Origin: Pseudomonadota bacterium | GTDB lineage: Bacteria; Pseudomonadota; Gammaproteobacteria; Steroidobacterales; Steroidobacteraceae | Assembly (NCBI GenBank): GCA_021847105.1 | Contig: JAJZUT010000001.1 | Coordinates: forward strand, 396,618-460,617 | Direction of reading: 5' to 3' | Length of the DNA stretch: 64,000 nucleotides | Part shown: positions 1 through 8,264 of the stretch, in pieces | How positions within the stretch are numbered: position 1 is the stretch's first letter | Layout: every line of letters starts with the position of its first letter | The notes under the pieces: generated by a model | Seen by the model: the letters and a program-made list of their open reading frames with translations, nothing else | What the model was told of the DNA's origin: nothing | The model's database searches: none | Translations under genes and position numbers: made by a program

Positions 1-19
1 GGTCCGTCGGACGGCCTCG

Positions 20-505
20 TCATGATGCACATGCAGGCGGGTCATTACCCGCAGACATGCGCAACATTCTGCCCCGACCCGCGTCGTACTGCCACGTCGG
101 CGTGCATGGCTCAGGGGACGGGTGCAGCTGCGCGGCGAGCCGTATGCGCCTGCGTCCGCGACTCGCCAACAGGACGGCGAAGCGCTCCCACACGGCCGCA
201 TCCCTGAAGCGGTCATCGCTCTGGCAATCCCCAGTGAAGGGGCGTTCGTATTCCATCTGACTGCTTTGGATCAGAGTGCGGGCACAGATGCCGGCGGCCT
301 CGAGTCGCAGGCGTGGCCGGCCCCAGGCGCCGAGCGCTGCGGCACCGCCGCCGAAGGCCGTGCCGCTGAGATTAATGTATGGCGCCAGGGGTGCATCGAG
401 GCGCACCCACTCCGTGCCGGCTTCGCCAACTCGAACGCCGAGGTCGGCGGACACTGGAACCCGTTCGTGCCGGACCCGCTCGAGGGCTGCTCGGCAGGGC
501 GCCAT
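20..505 (-). CDS. YiiD_C-like thioesterase domain protein
   Basis: A predicted hot-dog thioesterase of about 161 residues, probably acting on acyl-CoA type thioesters; the substrate is unknown. The visible family signature is the run APLAPYINLSGTAFGGG followed by SSQMEYERPFTGDC, which matches the C-terminal thioesterase domain of YiiD-type proteins. The chosen ATG at 505 has a GGAGCGG box upstream and avoids a long overlap with gloA. A GTG at 556 in the same frame would add 17 residues and overlap the end of gloA. The last 30 or so residues do not look like the family and could reflect an altered C-terminus. It is the last gene of the minus-strand set ilvB-gloA-thioesterase. Confidence 0.6.
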   Translation of the reverse strand: MAPCRAALERVRHERVPVSADLGVRVGEAGTEWVRLDAPLAPYINLSGTAFGGGAAALGAWGRPRLRLEAAGICARTLIQSSQMEYERPFTGDCQSDDRFRDAAVWERFAVLLASRGRRRIRLAAQLHPSPEPCTPTWQYDAGRGRMLRMSAGNDPPACAS

Positions 506-522
506 CCGCAGCCGCTCCGCAT

Positions 523-945
523 CTACCAGCTGCCGGTGTTCGGCATCGACGCCCACGGCTCGGCCGGTGGCAGCGGCTCTCCGCGCTGCAGCAGCTCGAT
601 CGAGATCTGATCCGGAGAGCGCACGAAGGCCATGCGTCCGTCGCGCGGCGGGCGATTGATCGTCACGCCATGGCGCTGCAGGCGCTCGCAGGTCGCGTAG
701 ATGTCATCGACCGCGTAGGCGAGGTGCCCGAAATTCCGTCCCCCTGCGTAAGTCTCCGCATCCCAGTTGTAAGTCAGTTCGACCTGCGCCGACTCGTCGC
801 CTGGTGCAGCAAGAAAGACCAGTGTGAAACGCCCCTGCGGATATTCCTTGCGCGACAGCTCGGTGAGCCCGAGCGCATCGCAGTAAAAATGCAGCGAAGC
901 TTGCAGATCGGTCACGCGCACCATGGTATGCAGATATTTCATCAT
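523..945 (-). CDS. gloA: lactoylglutathione lyase (glyoxalase I)
   Basis: Glyoxalase I converts the hemithioacetal of methylglyoxal and glutathione to S-lactoylglutathione in the cytoplasm. The 140-residue single VOC domain has the normal bacterial length. All four metal ligands of the E. coli-type enzyme are recognisable: His in YLHTMVRV near the N-terminus, Glu in VELTYNWD, His in FGHLAYAV and Glu in ISIELLQ. Two tandem ATG codons open the frame; starting at the second places the first ligand at His5 as in E. coli GloA. The start lies only a few bases after the ilvB stop, so the two are probably co-transcribed. Confidence 0.9.
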   Translation of the reverse strand: MMKYLHTMVRVTDLQASLHFYCDALGLTELSRKEYPQGRFTLVFLAAPGDESAQVELTYNWDAETYAGGRNFGHLAYAVDDIYATCERLQRHGVTINRPPRDGRMAFVRSPDQISIELLQRGEPLPPAEPWASMPNTGSW

Positions 946-951
946 CGCTCC

Positions 952-2799
952 TCAGAACATCTCCGACGGACCGAGTGGTGTGATCTCGACCTTCTTGCGC
1001 GAGGCAATGAACTCACCGGTGATCATCTCCTCGTACGTCTGGCCGGGGCCGACCATCGGATAGACGCCCGCGTCAGGGTCGATCATCACTTCCAGAAACG
1101 CCGGCCCCTTGAATCGCAGGAATTCCTCGATCACGCGCGGTACGTCAGCCTTGTGCTCCAGGCGCACGGCGTACGGAAAACCATCGGCCTCGGCGGCGCG
1201 GATGAAGTCTTTCTTGTGCAGCGATCGGTCGCTTGCCGACAGCCGGCCCTTGAAGAACAGCTTCTGCCACTGCTTGACCATCCCGTCGCCGCAGTTGTTG
1301 AGGACGACGATCTTGATGGGCAATTCGTAGGTGGTGACGGTCTCGAGCTCCCCGAGGTTCATGCGGATACTCGAATCGCCATCGATATCCACCACCAATT
1401 TGTCAGGCTGGGCGAGCTGCGCGCCGATCGCCGCCGGCAGGCCGAAGCCCATCGTGCCCATGCTGCCGGAGGTGAGCCACAGCCGCGGGTGGCGAAAATC
1501 ACAGTACTGCGCCGCCCACATCTGATGCTGGCCGACACCGGTGGAGATGATGGCCTCCCCGCCGGTGATCCGGTTGATCTCCTCGATCACGTAATATGGC
1601 TGGATGAGCGCGCTGTCGCGGTCATAATTCATGGCGTGGCGGCTCTTCAGCTCCCCGAGATGCGCCTGCCAGTCCGCGAACTCACCTTTGAATTTCGCGC
1701 GCCGACCGTGCGCGGTGAGCGCGTGCAGCGCCTCGGGCAGCAGTCCGACGTGGCTCCAATGAGTGCGCTTGACCTTGTTGATCTCGGCGCTGTCGATATC
1801 CAGATGCGCGATCCGGCGCGCGCCGCGCGCAAATTTCGCCGGCACGCCGGCCACGCGGTCATCGAAGCGTGCGCCGATCGCGATCAGGAAGTCGCAGTCA
1901 TCGACCGCATAGTTGGCGAATGCCGCCCCGTGCATGCCGAGCATGCGCATCGAGAGTCGATGCGTGGTGTCCATTGCCCCGATCCCCATCAGGGTGGTGA
2001 CCACAGGGATGTCGAACGCCGTGGCGAACTCGAGCAGTGCTGCCGAGGCGTCGCCATGGATCACGCCGCCACCGGCATAGATCAGCGGACGGCGTGATTC
2101 GCCGAGAATGTCGAAGAAGCGTGCCGCATCGTGTGCATCGAGCCGGCGCTCGGTGAGCGCCTGCATGCGCCGGCGATAGCCCGGAATTGGCAGGGTGCCG
2201 GCGCCCTGGAAGATGCCCTCCCAATTCTGCACGTCCTTCGGTACGTCAATCACGACGGGACCCGGACGGCCGGTCCGCGCGAGCTCGAACGCCGTGCGCA
2301 TGGTTGCCTCGAGCCGCTCCGGCTCGGTCACCAAAAAGACGTGCTTGGCCACCGAGCCCATGATTGCCGTCACCGGGGCTTCCTGGAAGGCGTCGGTTCC
2401 GATGGCCGCACGCGACACCTGGCCGCTGATCACGACGATCGGCACCGAATCGGCCATGCAATCGCGCACCGGCGTCACGGTGTTCGTTGCGCCCGGGCCG
2501 GAAGTGACCAGGCAGACGCCCACCCGCCCGGTGGCCCGCGCGAACCCGGCAGCCATGAAGCCAGCGCCCTGCTCGTTGGCGGGCACGATCAGCGGGATCT
2601 GCCGTCCGCCCGCGTGCTGCTGCTCCTCGTTGTACAGGAAGACCGCGTCATAGGTCGGCAGGATGGCGCCACCGCTGTAGCCGAAAATCGCCTCGACGCC
2701 CTCATCCGCCAGGACTTGCATGATCATCCGAGCGCCGGACATCTTCTGGCCGGCGAGCGGGTGAGCACGGGGGGTGGATTCGGGGACGCTCTTGGTCAT
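952..2799 (-). CDS. ilvB: acetolactate synthase large (catalytic) subunit
   Basis: The catalytic subunit of acetohydroxyacid synthase condenses pyruvate with pyruvate or 2-ketobutyrate, the first common step of valine, leucine and isoleucine synthesis. At 615 residues it has the usual three domains. The catalytic glutamate (Glu76) lies in the motif NEQGAG and the thiamine-diphosphate/Mg motif is seen as DIDGDSSIRMN followed by LNNCGDG. The ATG at 2799 is preceded by a purine-poor leader. The regulatory subunit gene (ilvH, from 2968) is not downstream but divergent, across a 168-bp gap, which is unusual because the pair is normally one operon. The paralogue label ilvB, ilvI or ilvG cannot be decided from sequence alone. 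Confidence 0.93.
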   Translation of the reverse strand: MTKSVPESTPRAHPLAGQKMSGARMIMQVLADEGVEAIFGYSGGAILPTYDAVFLYNEEQQHAGGRQIPLIVPANEQGAGFMAAGFARATGRVGVCLVTSGPGATNTVTPVRDCMADSVPIVVISGQVSRAAIGTDAFQEAPVTAIMGSVAKHVFLVTEPERLEATMRTAFELARTGRPGPVVIDVPKDVQNWEGIFQGAGTLPIPGYRRRMQALTERRLDAHDAARFFDILGESRRPLIYAGGGVIHGDASAALLEFATAFDIPVVTTLMGIGAMDTTHRLSMRMLGMHGAAFANYAVDDCDFLIAIGARFDDRVAGVPAKFARGARRIAHLDIDSAEINKVKRTHWSHVGLLPEALHALTAHGRRAKFKGEFADWQAHLGELKSRHAMNYDRDSALIQPYYVIEEINRITGGEAIISTGVGQHQMWAAQYCDFRHPRLWLTSGSMGTMGFGLPAAIGAQLAQPDKLVVDIDGDSSIRMNLGELETVTTYELPIKIVVLNNCGDGMVKQWQKLFFKGRLSASDRSLHKKDFIRAAEADGFPYAVRLEHKADVPRVIEEFLRFKGPAFLEVMIDPDAGVYPMVGPGQTYEEMITGEFIASRKKVEITPLGPSEMF

Positions 2800-2896
2800 G
2801 GCGGCGCTCTCTTGTGCGGCGGCAACGTTCCGGAAAGGGGAGATGTCCGCAGACTAGCAGGTCGGTCTGCCGGCCGGAAGTTGCGCGCTGCGCTTT

Positions 2897-2906
2897 GTCA
2901 CGTGAC
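2897..2906. promoter_or_regulatory. perfect 10-bp palindrome in the ilvB/ilvH divergent region
   Basis: GTCACGTGAC is a perfect inverted repeat lying between the divergent ilvB and ilvH starts, 97 bp from ilvB and 61 bp from ilvH. A two-fold symmetric site here could be an operator serving both genes. This rests on symmetry and position only; no regulator is identified. Confidence 0.3.
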
Positions 2907-2967
2907 CGCGCACGGGGTGATCCATTATTCTGCGGGAGTTCGCCGCCCGCTCTACCCCTGGAACGTC

Positions 2968-3471
2968 ATGCGCCACATCATCGCCATCCTGCTGCAAAAC
3001 GAGGCCGGTGCACTCAGCCGCGTCGCCGGTATGTTCGCTACCCGTGGCTACAACATCGAGTCACTTTCGGTCGCCGCCACGCAGGATCCGACCGTATCGC
3101 GCATCACCTTGGTGACGCAGGGATCGGATGCGGTCATGCAGCAGATCGTCAATCAGCTCTACAAGCTCGTCGACGTGGTGAGTGTCGAGGACATGACGAG
3201 CGGTGAGCATCTCGAACGTGAGCTGATCCTCTTGAAGCTCAAGGTCCGCCCCGATCAGGTTGATTCCGTCAGGGGGTACGTGGTCCGTACCGGCGGCCGC
3301 GTGCTCGATCCGGCGTCCGACGGATTCATCGTCGAATTGAGCGCGAGCGAGGCGGAGATCGAGACTTTCGTGAGCGATCTGACGCGCAGCGCCGAGCTCC
3401 TGGAGGTGGTGCGCAGCGGCGCGCTCGGCATCGAGCGCAACGCGCGCCCCATGCGCGTCGTGCGCGCCTGA
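2968..3471 (+). CDS. ilvH: acetolactate synthase small (regulatory) subunit
   Basis: The regulatory subunit of acetohydroxyacid synthase activates the catalytic subunit and confers valine feedback inhibition. The 167-residue protein starts MRHIIAILLQNEAGALSRV, a classical ACT domain, followed by the family run GYNIESLSVAAT, and has the longer C-terminal domain of IlvH/IlvN proteins. The frame is open far upstream, but similarity begins only at the ATG at 2968, which is therefore the start. It is divergent from ilvB and convergent with glnK. Confidence 0.93.
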   Translation: MRHIIAILLQNEAGALSRVAGMFATRGYNIESLSVAATQDPTVSRITLVTQGSDAVMQQIVNQLYKLVDVVSVEDMTSGEHLERELILLKLKVRPDQVDSVRGYVVRTGGRVLDPASDGFIVELSASEAEIETFVSDLTRSAELLEVVRSGALGIERNARPMRVVRA

Positions 3472-3500
3472 AGGGCGAGGGGCCCCGCGGGCGGGCCCAC

Positions 3501-3512
3501 CGCTGCGCAGCG
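3501..3512. repeat. 12-bp palindrome between convergent ilvH and glnK
   Basis: CGCTGCGCAGCG is a perfect palindrome in the 42-bp gap between the convergent stop codons of ilvH and glnK. It could form a short GC-rich hairpin usable by either transcript, but no T-run follows on either strand, so calling it a terminator would be speculative. Confidence 0.25.
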
Positions 3513-3513
3513 C

Positions 3514-3972
<459 letters not shown>

Positions 3973-4020
3973 CTAACTGGTTGAGTCGAGCCGGGTATGC
4001 CGTGGATAACGCTCAGGCTC

Positions 4021-4037
4021 TGCACCATTTTGGCGCA
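4021..4037. promoter_or_regulatory. NtrC-type enhancer palindrome
   Basis: TGCACCATTTTGGCGCA matches the enterobacterial NtrC operator TGCACCA-N3-TGGTGCA with a single mismatch in the second arm. Its centre is roughly 100 bp upstream of the start point expected from the sigma-54 promoter of glnK, the normal distance for an NtrC enhancer. It also lies about 70 bp before the divergent FAD reductase gene. Confidence 0.75.
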
Positions 4038-4100
4038 ATCCCCTGGCGCGCTTGCGCGGTGATGGTGCGCGCCCCGGCCCCGCTTCGGTAAGCTCAGCAC

Positions 4101-5324
4101 ATGTACGAACACATCGTCATCGTCGGCGCCGGTCAGGCCGCCGTGCAGGCTATCGATACGCTGCGCAGGCAGGGCTTTGCGGGTCGCCTCACGCTGATCG
4201 GCGCCGAGCCGCTGCTGCCGTATCAGCGGCCGCCCCTGTCGAAGAAATTCCTAGCTGGCACGCTGCCGCGCGAACGGCTACTGCTGCGGCCGGCGACGTT
4301 CTACGCGCAGCATGCGGTGGAGACTTGCCTCGGGCGGCGGGTCGAGGAAATCGCGCGCCGCGAGCAGCGCGTGCGCTTGGACGATGGATCGAACGTCGCG
4401 TACGACGCGTTGCTCCTGGCAACGGGAAGCCGCGCACGGCCGCTTGCCATCCCGGGAACCGATCTCGAGGGTGTGTTCACACTGCGTACCGTCGCAGACG
4501 TCGAGCATCTCCGTCCGGCGCTCCTCCCGGGGAAGCGTCTGGTCGTCTTGGGCGGAGGCTACATCGGGCTCGAGGTGGCGGCGACCGCTCGGGATCTGGG
4601 CGTCGACGTCACCATCCTAGAGTTTGCCCCGCGGATCATCGAGCGAGTGACCTGTGCGGCGGTCTCCGAATTCTATGCGGCCGAGCACGCGCGCCATGGC
4701 GTGCAGCTCGTTTGTCGGGCCCGTGCCGGGGCGATCCTGCCCCACCATGGGCAGGCCCGGGTGCGGGCGGTGCGCGCCGAGGACGGCACCGAGTATGCGG
4801 CGGACGTGGTCCTGATCGGGGTCGGCGCATTGCCCGCGCAGGAGCTTGCCGCGACCGCCGGGCTCGCTTGCGAGAACGGCATCCAGGTGGATGAGTACTG
4901 CCGCAGCACCGATCCGGTCATCTACGCTGCCGGAGACTGCGCGAGCCTCCCCAGTCGCCACTACGGCCGCCGGTTGCGCCTGGAGTCGGTCGACAATGCA
5001 TTCGAGCAGGGCGTCACCGCAGCGCTCAATCTGCTCGGGCGCAGCGTTGCGCACGACAAGGTGCCGTGGTTCTGGTCGGATCAGTACGACCTGAAGTTGG
5101 TCATCGTCGGGGTCAACACGGGTTACGATGAAGTCGTGCTGCGCGGTGATCCGACCGCGCGCGCATTCAGTGCCTGCTACCTGCGCGGCGGCGAGCTCAT
5201 CGCCGTCGACAGCATCAACACGGCGAAGGATCAGCTCGCGGCGCGCAAGCTGATCCCGGCGCGGGCACGGCCGGATCGCACTCGGCTCGCCGACCCGTCC
5301 ATTCCGCTGCACGAGGTGTGCTGA
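4101..5324 (+). CDS. FAD-dependent NAD(P)H:ferredoxin/rubredoxin-type reductase
   Basis: A flavoprotein of the pyridine nucleotide-disulphide oxidoreductase family, of the type that passes electrons from NAD(P)H to a ferredoxin, rubredoxin or putidaredoxin. The 407 residues show an N-terminal FAD Rossmann motif IVGAGQAAVQA, the contact run LPYQRPPLSKKFL typical of BphA4/ThcD-like reductases, a central NAD-binding motif VVLGGGYIGLE, the second FAD motif IYAAGDCA, and the C-terminal reductase domain with WFWSDQYDLKL. No ferredoxin, oxygenase or P450 gene is adjacent, so the electron acceptor is unknown. It is divergent from glnK. Confidence 0.85.
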   Translation: MYEHIVIVGAGQAAVQAIDTLRRQGFAGRLTLIGAEPLLPYQRPPLSKKFLAGTLPRERLLLRPATFYAQHAVETCLGRRVEEIARREQRVRLDDGSNVAYDALLLATGSRARPLAIPGTDLEGVFTLRTVADVEHLRPALLPGKRLVVLGGGYIGLEVAATARDLGVDVTILEFAPRIIERVTCAAVSEFYAAEHARHGVQLVCRARAGAILPHHGQARVRAVRAEDGTEYAADVVLIGVGALPAQELAATAGLACENGIQVDEYCRSTDPVIYAAGDCASLPSRHYGRRLRLESVDNAFEQGVTAALNLLGRSVAHDKVPWFWSDQYDLKLVIVGVNTGYDEVVLRGDPTARAFSACYLRGGELIAVDSINTAKDQLAARKLIPARARPDRTRLADPSIPLHEVC

Positions 5325-5336
5325 GCGGCACGCCGC

Positions 5337-5849
5337 TCACTCGGTCCATTTGCGCAGCGCCGCGGCCGCCTGACGCACCGCCTGCTCGCGCTGCGGGCGA
5401 AGAGCGTCTGATCGGCGCAGAGCGGCCGCCCGCACCGCCGCAGGCGCGCGCTCTGGAGAGCCTGAATCGAACGGTGGCGCCGGAGCGTACTCGATGGCCA
5501 GCTGCACGGCCTCGGCGTGCTCCCGGCCGGCGATCTCGGCCAGATCGGTCAGTGCCATGTCTATGCTCGCCGTCACGCCGCCACCCGTGATGATGTTGCC
5601 GTCGCGCACCACGCGTGCGGCATCCGGGCTCGCACCGAAGGCGCGCAGTGCATCGCGCCACGCCAAATGGCAGGCCGCGCGCCGGCCGGTGACCAGCCCG
5701 GCCGCCGCGAGCAGCATTGAGCCGGTGCATACCGAGGTCACATAGCGTGCCGAGCGTGTGAGCCGGTGTAGCCCGGCGAAGAGCATGCCGCCGTCGGCTT
5801 GCAGCGTCCCGCCCTCGACGGATGCGAGCACGCACGGGCGCACCTGCAC
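5337..5849 (-). pseudogene. DJ-1/PfpI family protein, 5'-truncated
   Basis: The reading frame encodes the C-terminal two thirds of a DJ-1/PfpI (isonitrile hydratase-like) protein. The nucleophile-elbow run YVTSVCTGSMLLAAAGL with the conserved Cys, the run NIITGGGVTASIDMAL, and EYAPAPPFDSGSPERAP are all present. The first roughly 65-70 residues expected for the family, including the early glutamate and the beta-alpha unit before the PGG region, are missing. Similarity breaks off near 5815, where AraC-type coding sequence begins on the other strand. The open start at 5849 lies in that foreign sequence. I read this as a remnant that has lost its promoter and 5' end. Confidence 0.7.
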
Positions 5850-6125
5850 ACGCGGCTTGACGTCGAGGCGCTGGCGGCGATGAGCGGCATGAGTCCCCGG
5901 TATTTCTCGCGCCTGTTCACCGCGGAAGTCAGCCTGTCGCCGGCCAAGGCGGTCGAGCGCTTGCGGGTCGACGCGGCTCGGGCGGCGCTCGAGAGTGGCG
6001 CGGTCTCGGTTCAGCAGGCGGTGTCGGCGTGCGGCTTTGGCGACTCGGAGCGGGTGGGGCGCAGCTTTCTGCGCGTGCTCGGCGCGCCGCCTTCGGCGCT
6101 GAAGCGTCGCGTGCTGCGGCGCTAG
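5820..6125 (+). pseudogene. AraC/GlxA-family regulator, C-terminal DNA-binding remnant
   Basis: Only the C-terminal double helix-turn-helix of an AraC-family regulator is encoded here, about 100 residues. The visible signature is LDVEALAAMSGMSPRYFSRLF, then the second helix-turn-helix AVSACGFGDSERVGRSFLRVLGAPPSALKRR. GlxA-type regulators of this kind normally carry about 200 preceding residues of DJ-1-like sensor domain; none exist upstream, where the opposite strand encodes the truncated PfpI protein. An ATG at 5799 opens the frame but falls in the junction. An isolated AraC DNA-binding domain could still be expressed, yet a deletion scar is the simpler reading. Confidence 0.65.
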
Positions 6126-6184
6126 CGGCAGCCCCCTCTCGAGCGCGACTTTACGACGAGGGTGGATATTTGTACAGTTCTGGC

Positions 6185-8257
6185 ATGAGCATCCCCCCGC
6201 GAGCTGGCACGGTGAGGCGCGGACACGGCGCGCTGTCGAATCCCCCGGGCCGCTTCGAACAGCGCAGCACCGAGGCTGTGGACGATGGCTGGTTCCAGGC
6301 GCAGGTCCCCGATTGCGTGCCCCTGGAAGTCAAGGTGGACCGCGCCCGCAGCGTGATCAGCACCAACGACTCTCCGGACATCCCCTTCGAGCAGTCGATC
6401 AATCCCTACCGGGGCTGCGCGCATGCGTGCGTTTACTGCCTGCGCGGCGACACCCCGATTCTGATGGCCGACGGCACGATCCGCCCGATCGCGCAGTTGG
6501 CGGTGGGCAGTGCAGTGTTCGGGACCGTACGCCGGGGCTGTAGGCGGCACTATGCACGAACCCGCGTGCTCGCCCACTGGAGCGTCGTCAAGCCGGCCTA
6601 TCGGGTTGTGTTGGCCGATGGAACCGAGCTCTTCGCCGGAGCGGACCATCGATTTCTGACCGAGCACGGCTGGCAGTTCGTCAGCGCGGCGGGCGCCCCT
6701 GGCGCACGGTGCCGGCCACACCTGACGGTCGGCATCCGTTTGCTCGGCACAGGACAGTTCGGCGCACCACCTGCAAAGAATCCTGACTATCAGCGTGGGT
6801 ATCTGTGGGCCATGCTGCGTGCCGGCACTCACAGAGCATCGAGCGGTGGTGTTGCTGGCCCCGTGGTACGCCTGCGCACCGAGAGCGAACTGGGTGATTG
6901 GCTCGACCCGCTCCACGCGTTGCGGCGGAAGATGGCCGCCGGCGTGCACGCCGCGTCCGGGTGCGGCAGCGTGTGGGCCTCCTGGCAGAGGTTGGCCGGG
7001 CAGTCAGCCGGCTCGCCGGGCACGCAGTGGCGCGCCTGGTGCGCGGGGTTTCTGGCCGGGCTCTGCGATGCCGGTGGCGACGACGATGCAGCGCCGCTGT
7101 ACATTCATCAGCCCGATCCACACCTCCTCGAATGGACCGAGCGTTGCCTCGCGGCGCTGAACTTCCGGTTCGCGCTCGAGCCCGCGGGCGCGGCGGGCGC
7201 CAGCTCGGTGCAGCGCGTGCGGCTGCTCGGCGGACTGCCGGAGCGGTTGAGATGGCTGCAGGCCGTGGCGCCGGTGCGCCGCGCCGCGCCCGGCATCGAG
7301 GGGCGCGCGCTGCAGTGCAGTGCAGCTCTGCAGGTCGTGTCGATTGAGCCGGCCGGAACGCTGAGGCTTTACGACATCACCACCGGCAGCGGTGATTTCA
7401 TCGCCAACGGCGTCGTGAGCCACAATTGTTATGCGCGGCCGAGTCACGGTTACCTGGGTCTATCGCCGGGATTGGACTTCGAGACTCGCCTGTTCTACAA
7501 GCACAATGCCGGCCGGCTTCTCGAGCGCGAGTTGGCCCGTCCGGGCTACCGGTGTAAACCGATCACGCTCGGCGCCAACACCGATCCGTATCAGCCCATC
7601 GAGCGGCGACTGCGCGTGACGCGCGAGATTCTCGAGGTGCTCGCGCGCTGCCGGCACCCGGTAACTGTCATTACCAAGGGTGCGCTGATCCTGCGCGATC
7701 TCGACCTGCTCGGTGCGCTGGCACGTGACAATCTGGTGCGCGTCGCTCTCAGCATCACCACCCTCGATGAGGAGCTCAAGCGAGCCTTGGAGCCGCAGGC
7801 GGCCTCGCCTGCGGCGCGGCTGCGCATGCTGCGTGAACTGAGCGCGGCGGGCGTTCCCACAGGGGTGCTGGTGGCGCCGGTGATCCCAGGGCTGACCGAT
7901 CACGAGCTCGAGCGCATCGTACAGGTGGCTGCCGAGGCGGGCGCCGGCTGGGCGGGTTATGTCCTGCTGCGCCTGCCCTATGAGGTGGGGCCGCTGTTTC
8001 GCGAATGGCTGCAAGCACGTTATCCGCTGCGGGCACAGCATGTGCTGTCGTTAATGCGTCAGATGCGCCAGGGGCGCGACAACGACTCGCGCTTCGGCCA
8101 TCGCATGCGCGGGACCGGGCCATTCGCCGAGCTGCTGGGCGCTCGATTCCAGGCCGCATGCCGTCGTGCGGGACTGGGCACGGCGCGCGGCGCGCCACTC
8201 GAGGAGCGTCTCTTCCGGCCACCGGGCAGTGAGCAACAGCTGACGCTGCCCCTTTAG
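6185..8257 (+). CDS. PA0069/Rv2578c-family radical SAM protein containing an intein
   Basis: After protein splicing the host would be a radical-SAM protein of about 360 residues, of the PA0069/Rv2578c family (function unknown, resembling spore photoproduct lyase in its core). The start at 6185 is the ATG before SIPPRAGTVRRG. The radical-SAM cluster motif CxxxCxxC is formed by Cys78 and Cys82 of the N-extein and Cys415, the first C-extein residue. The C-extein continues with YARPSHGYLGLSPGLDFE and the barrel run PITLGANTDPYQPIE. A 330-residue intein separates the second and third cysteines, so the enzyme cannot assemble its [4Fe-4S] cluster until splicing occurs. The gene stands between the AraC remnant and hutC. 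Confidence 0.9.
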   Translation: MSIPPRAGTVRRGHGALSNPPGRFEQRSTEAVDDGWFQAQVPDCVPLEVKVDRARSVISTNDSPDIPFEQSINPYRGCAHACVYCLRGDTPILMADGTIRPIAQLAVGSAVFGTVRRGCRRHYARTRVLAHWSVVKPAYRVVLADGTELFAGADHRFLTEHGWQFVSAAGAPGARCRPHLTVGIRLLGTGQFGAPPAKNPDYQRGYLWAMLRAGTHRASSGGVAGPVVRLRTESELGDWLDPLHALRRKMAAGVHAASGCGSVWASWQRLAGQSAGSPGTQWRAWCAGFLAGLCDAGGDDDAAPLYIHQPDPHLLEWTERCLAALNFRFALEPAGAAGASSVQRVRLLGGLPERLRWLQAVAPVRRAAPGIEGRALQCSAALQVVSIEPAGTLRLYDITTGSGDFIANGVVSHNCYARPSHGYLGLSPGLDFETRLFYKHNAGRLLERELARPGYRCKPITLGANTDPYQPIERRLRVTREILEVLARCRHPVTVITKGALILRDLDLLGALARDNLVRVALSITTLDEELKRALEPQAASPAARLRMLRELSAAGVPTGVLVAPVIPGLTDHELERIVQVAAEAGAGWAGYVLLRLPYEVGPLFREWLQARYPLRAQHVLSLMRQMRQGRDNDSRFGHRMRGTGPFAELLGARFQAACRRAGLGTARGAPLEERLFRPPGSEQQLTLPL
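6437..7426 (+). mobile_element. intein (330 aa) with degenerate LAGLIDADG domain
   Basis: The intein starts CLRGDTPILMADG (block A, nucleophile Cys1) and ends GDFIANGVVSHN (blocks F and G, penultimate His and terminal Asn), followed by Cys+1. Block B is represented by GADHRFLTEHGW. Splicing residues therefore look intact. Two LAGLIDADG-like segments are visible: YLWAMLRAGTH and FLAGLCDAGG. In each, the acidic residue expected just before the final glycine is gone (Ala and Gly respectively), so the homing endonuclease is probably inactive. It is inserted at the active site of a radical-SAM enzyme, immediately before the third cluster cysteine. Confidence 0.92.
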
Positions 8258-8264
8258 GGGCGCA

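Noticed and set aside
379..2097. Long plus-strand open frame across gloA and ilvB
   Set aside because: It is antisense to two well-supported genes, has a histidine/arginine-rich composition typical of shadow frames in GC-rich DNA, and has no recognisable domain.
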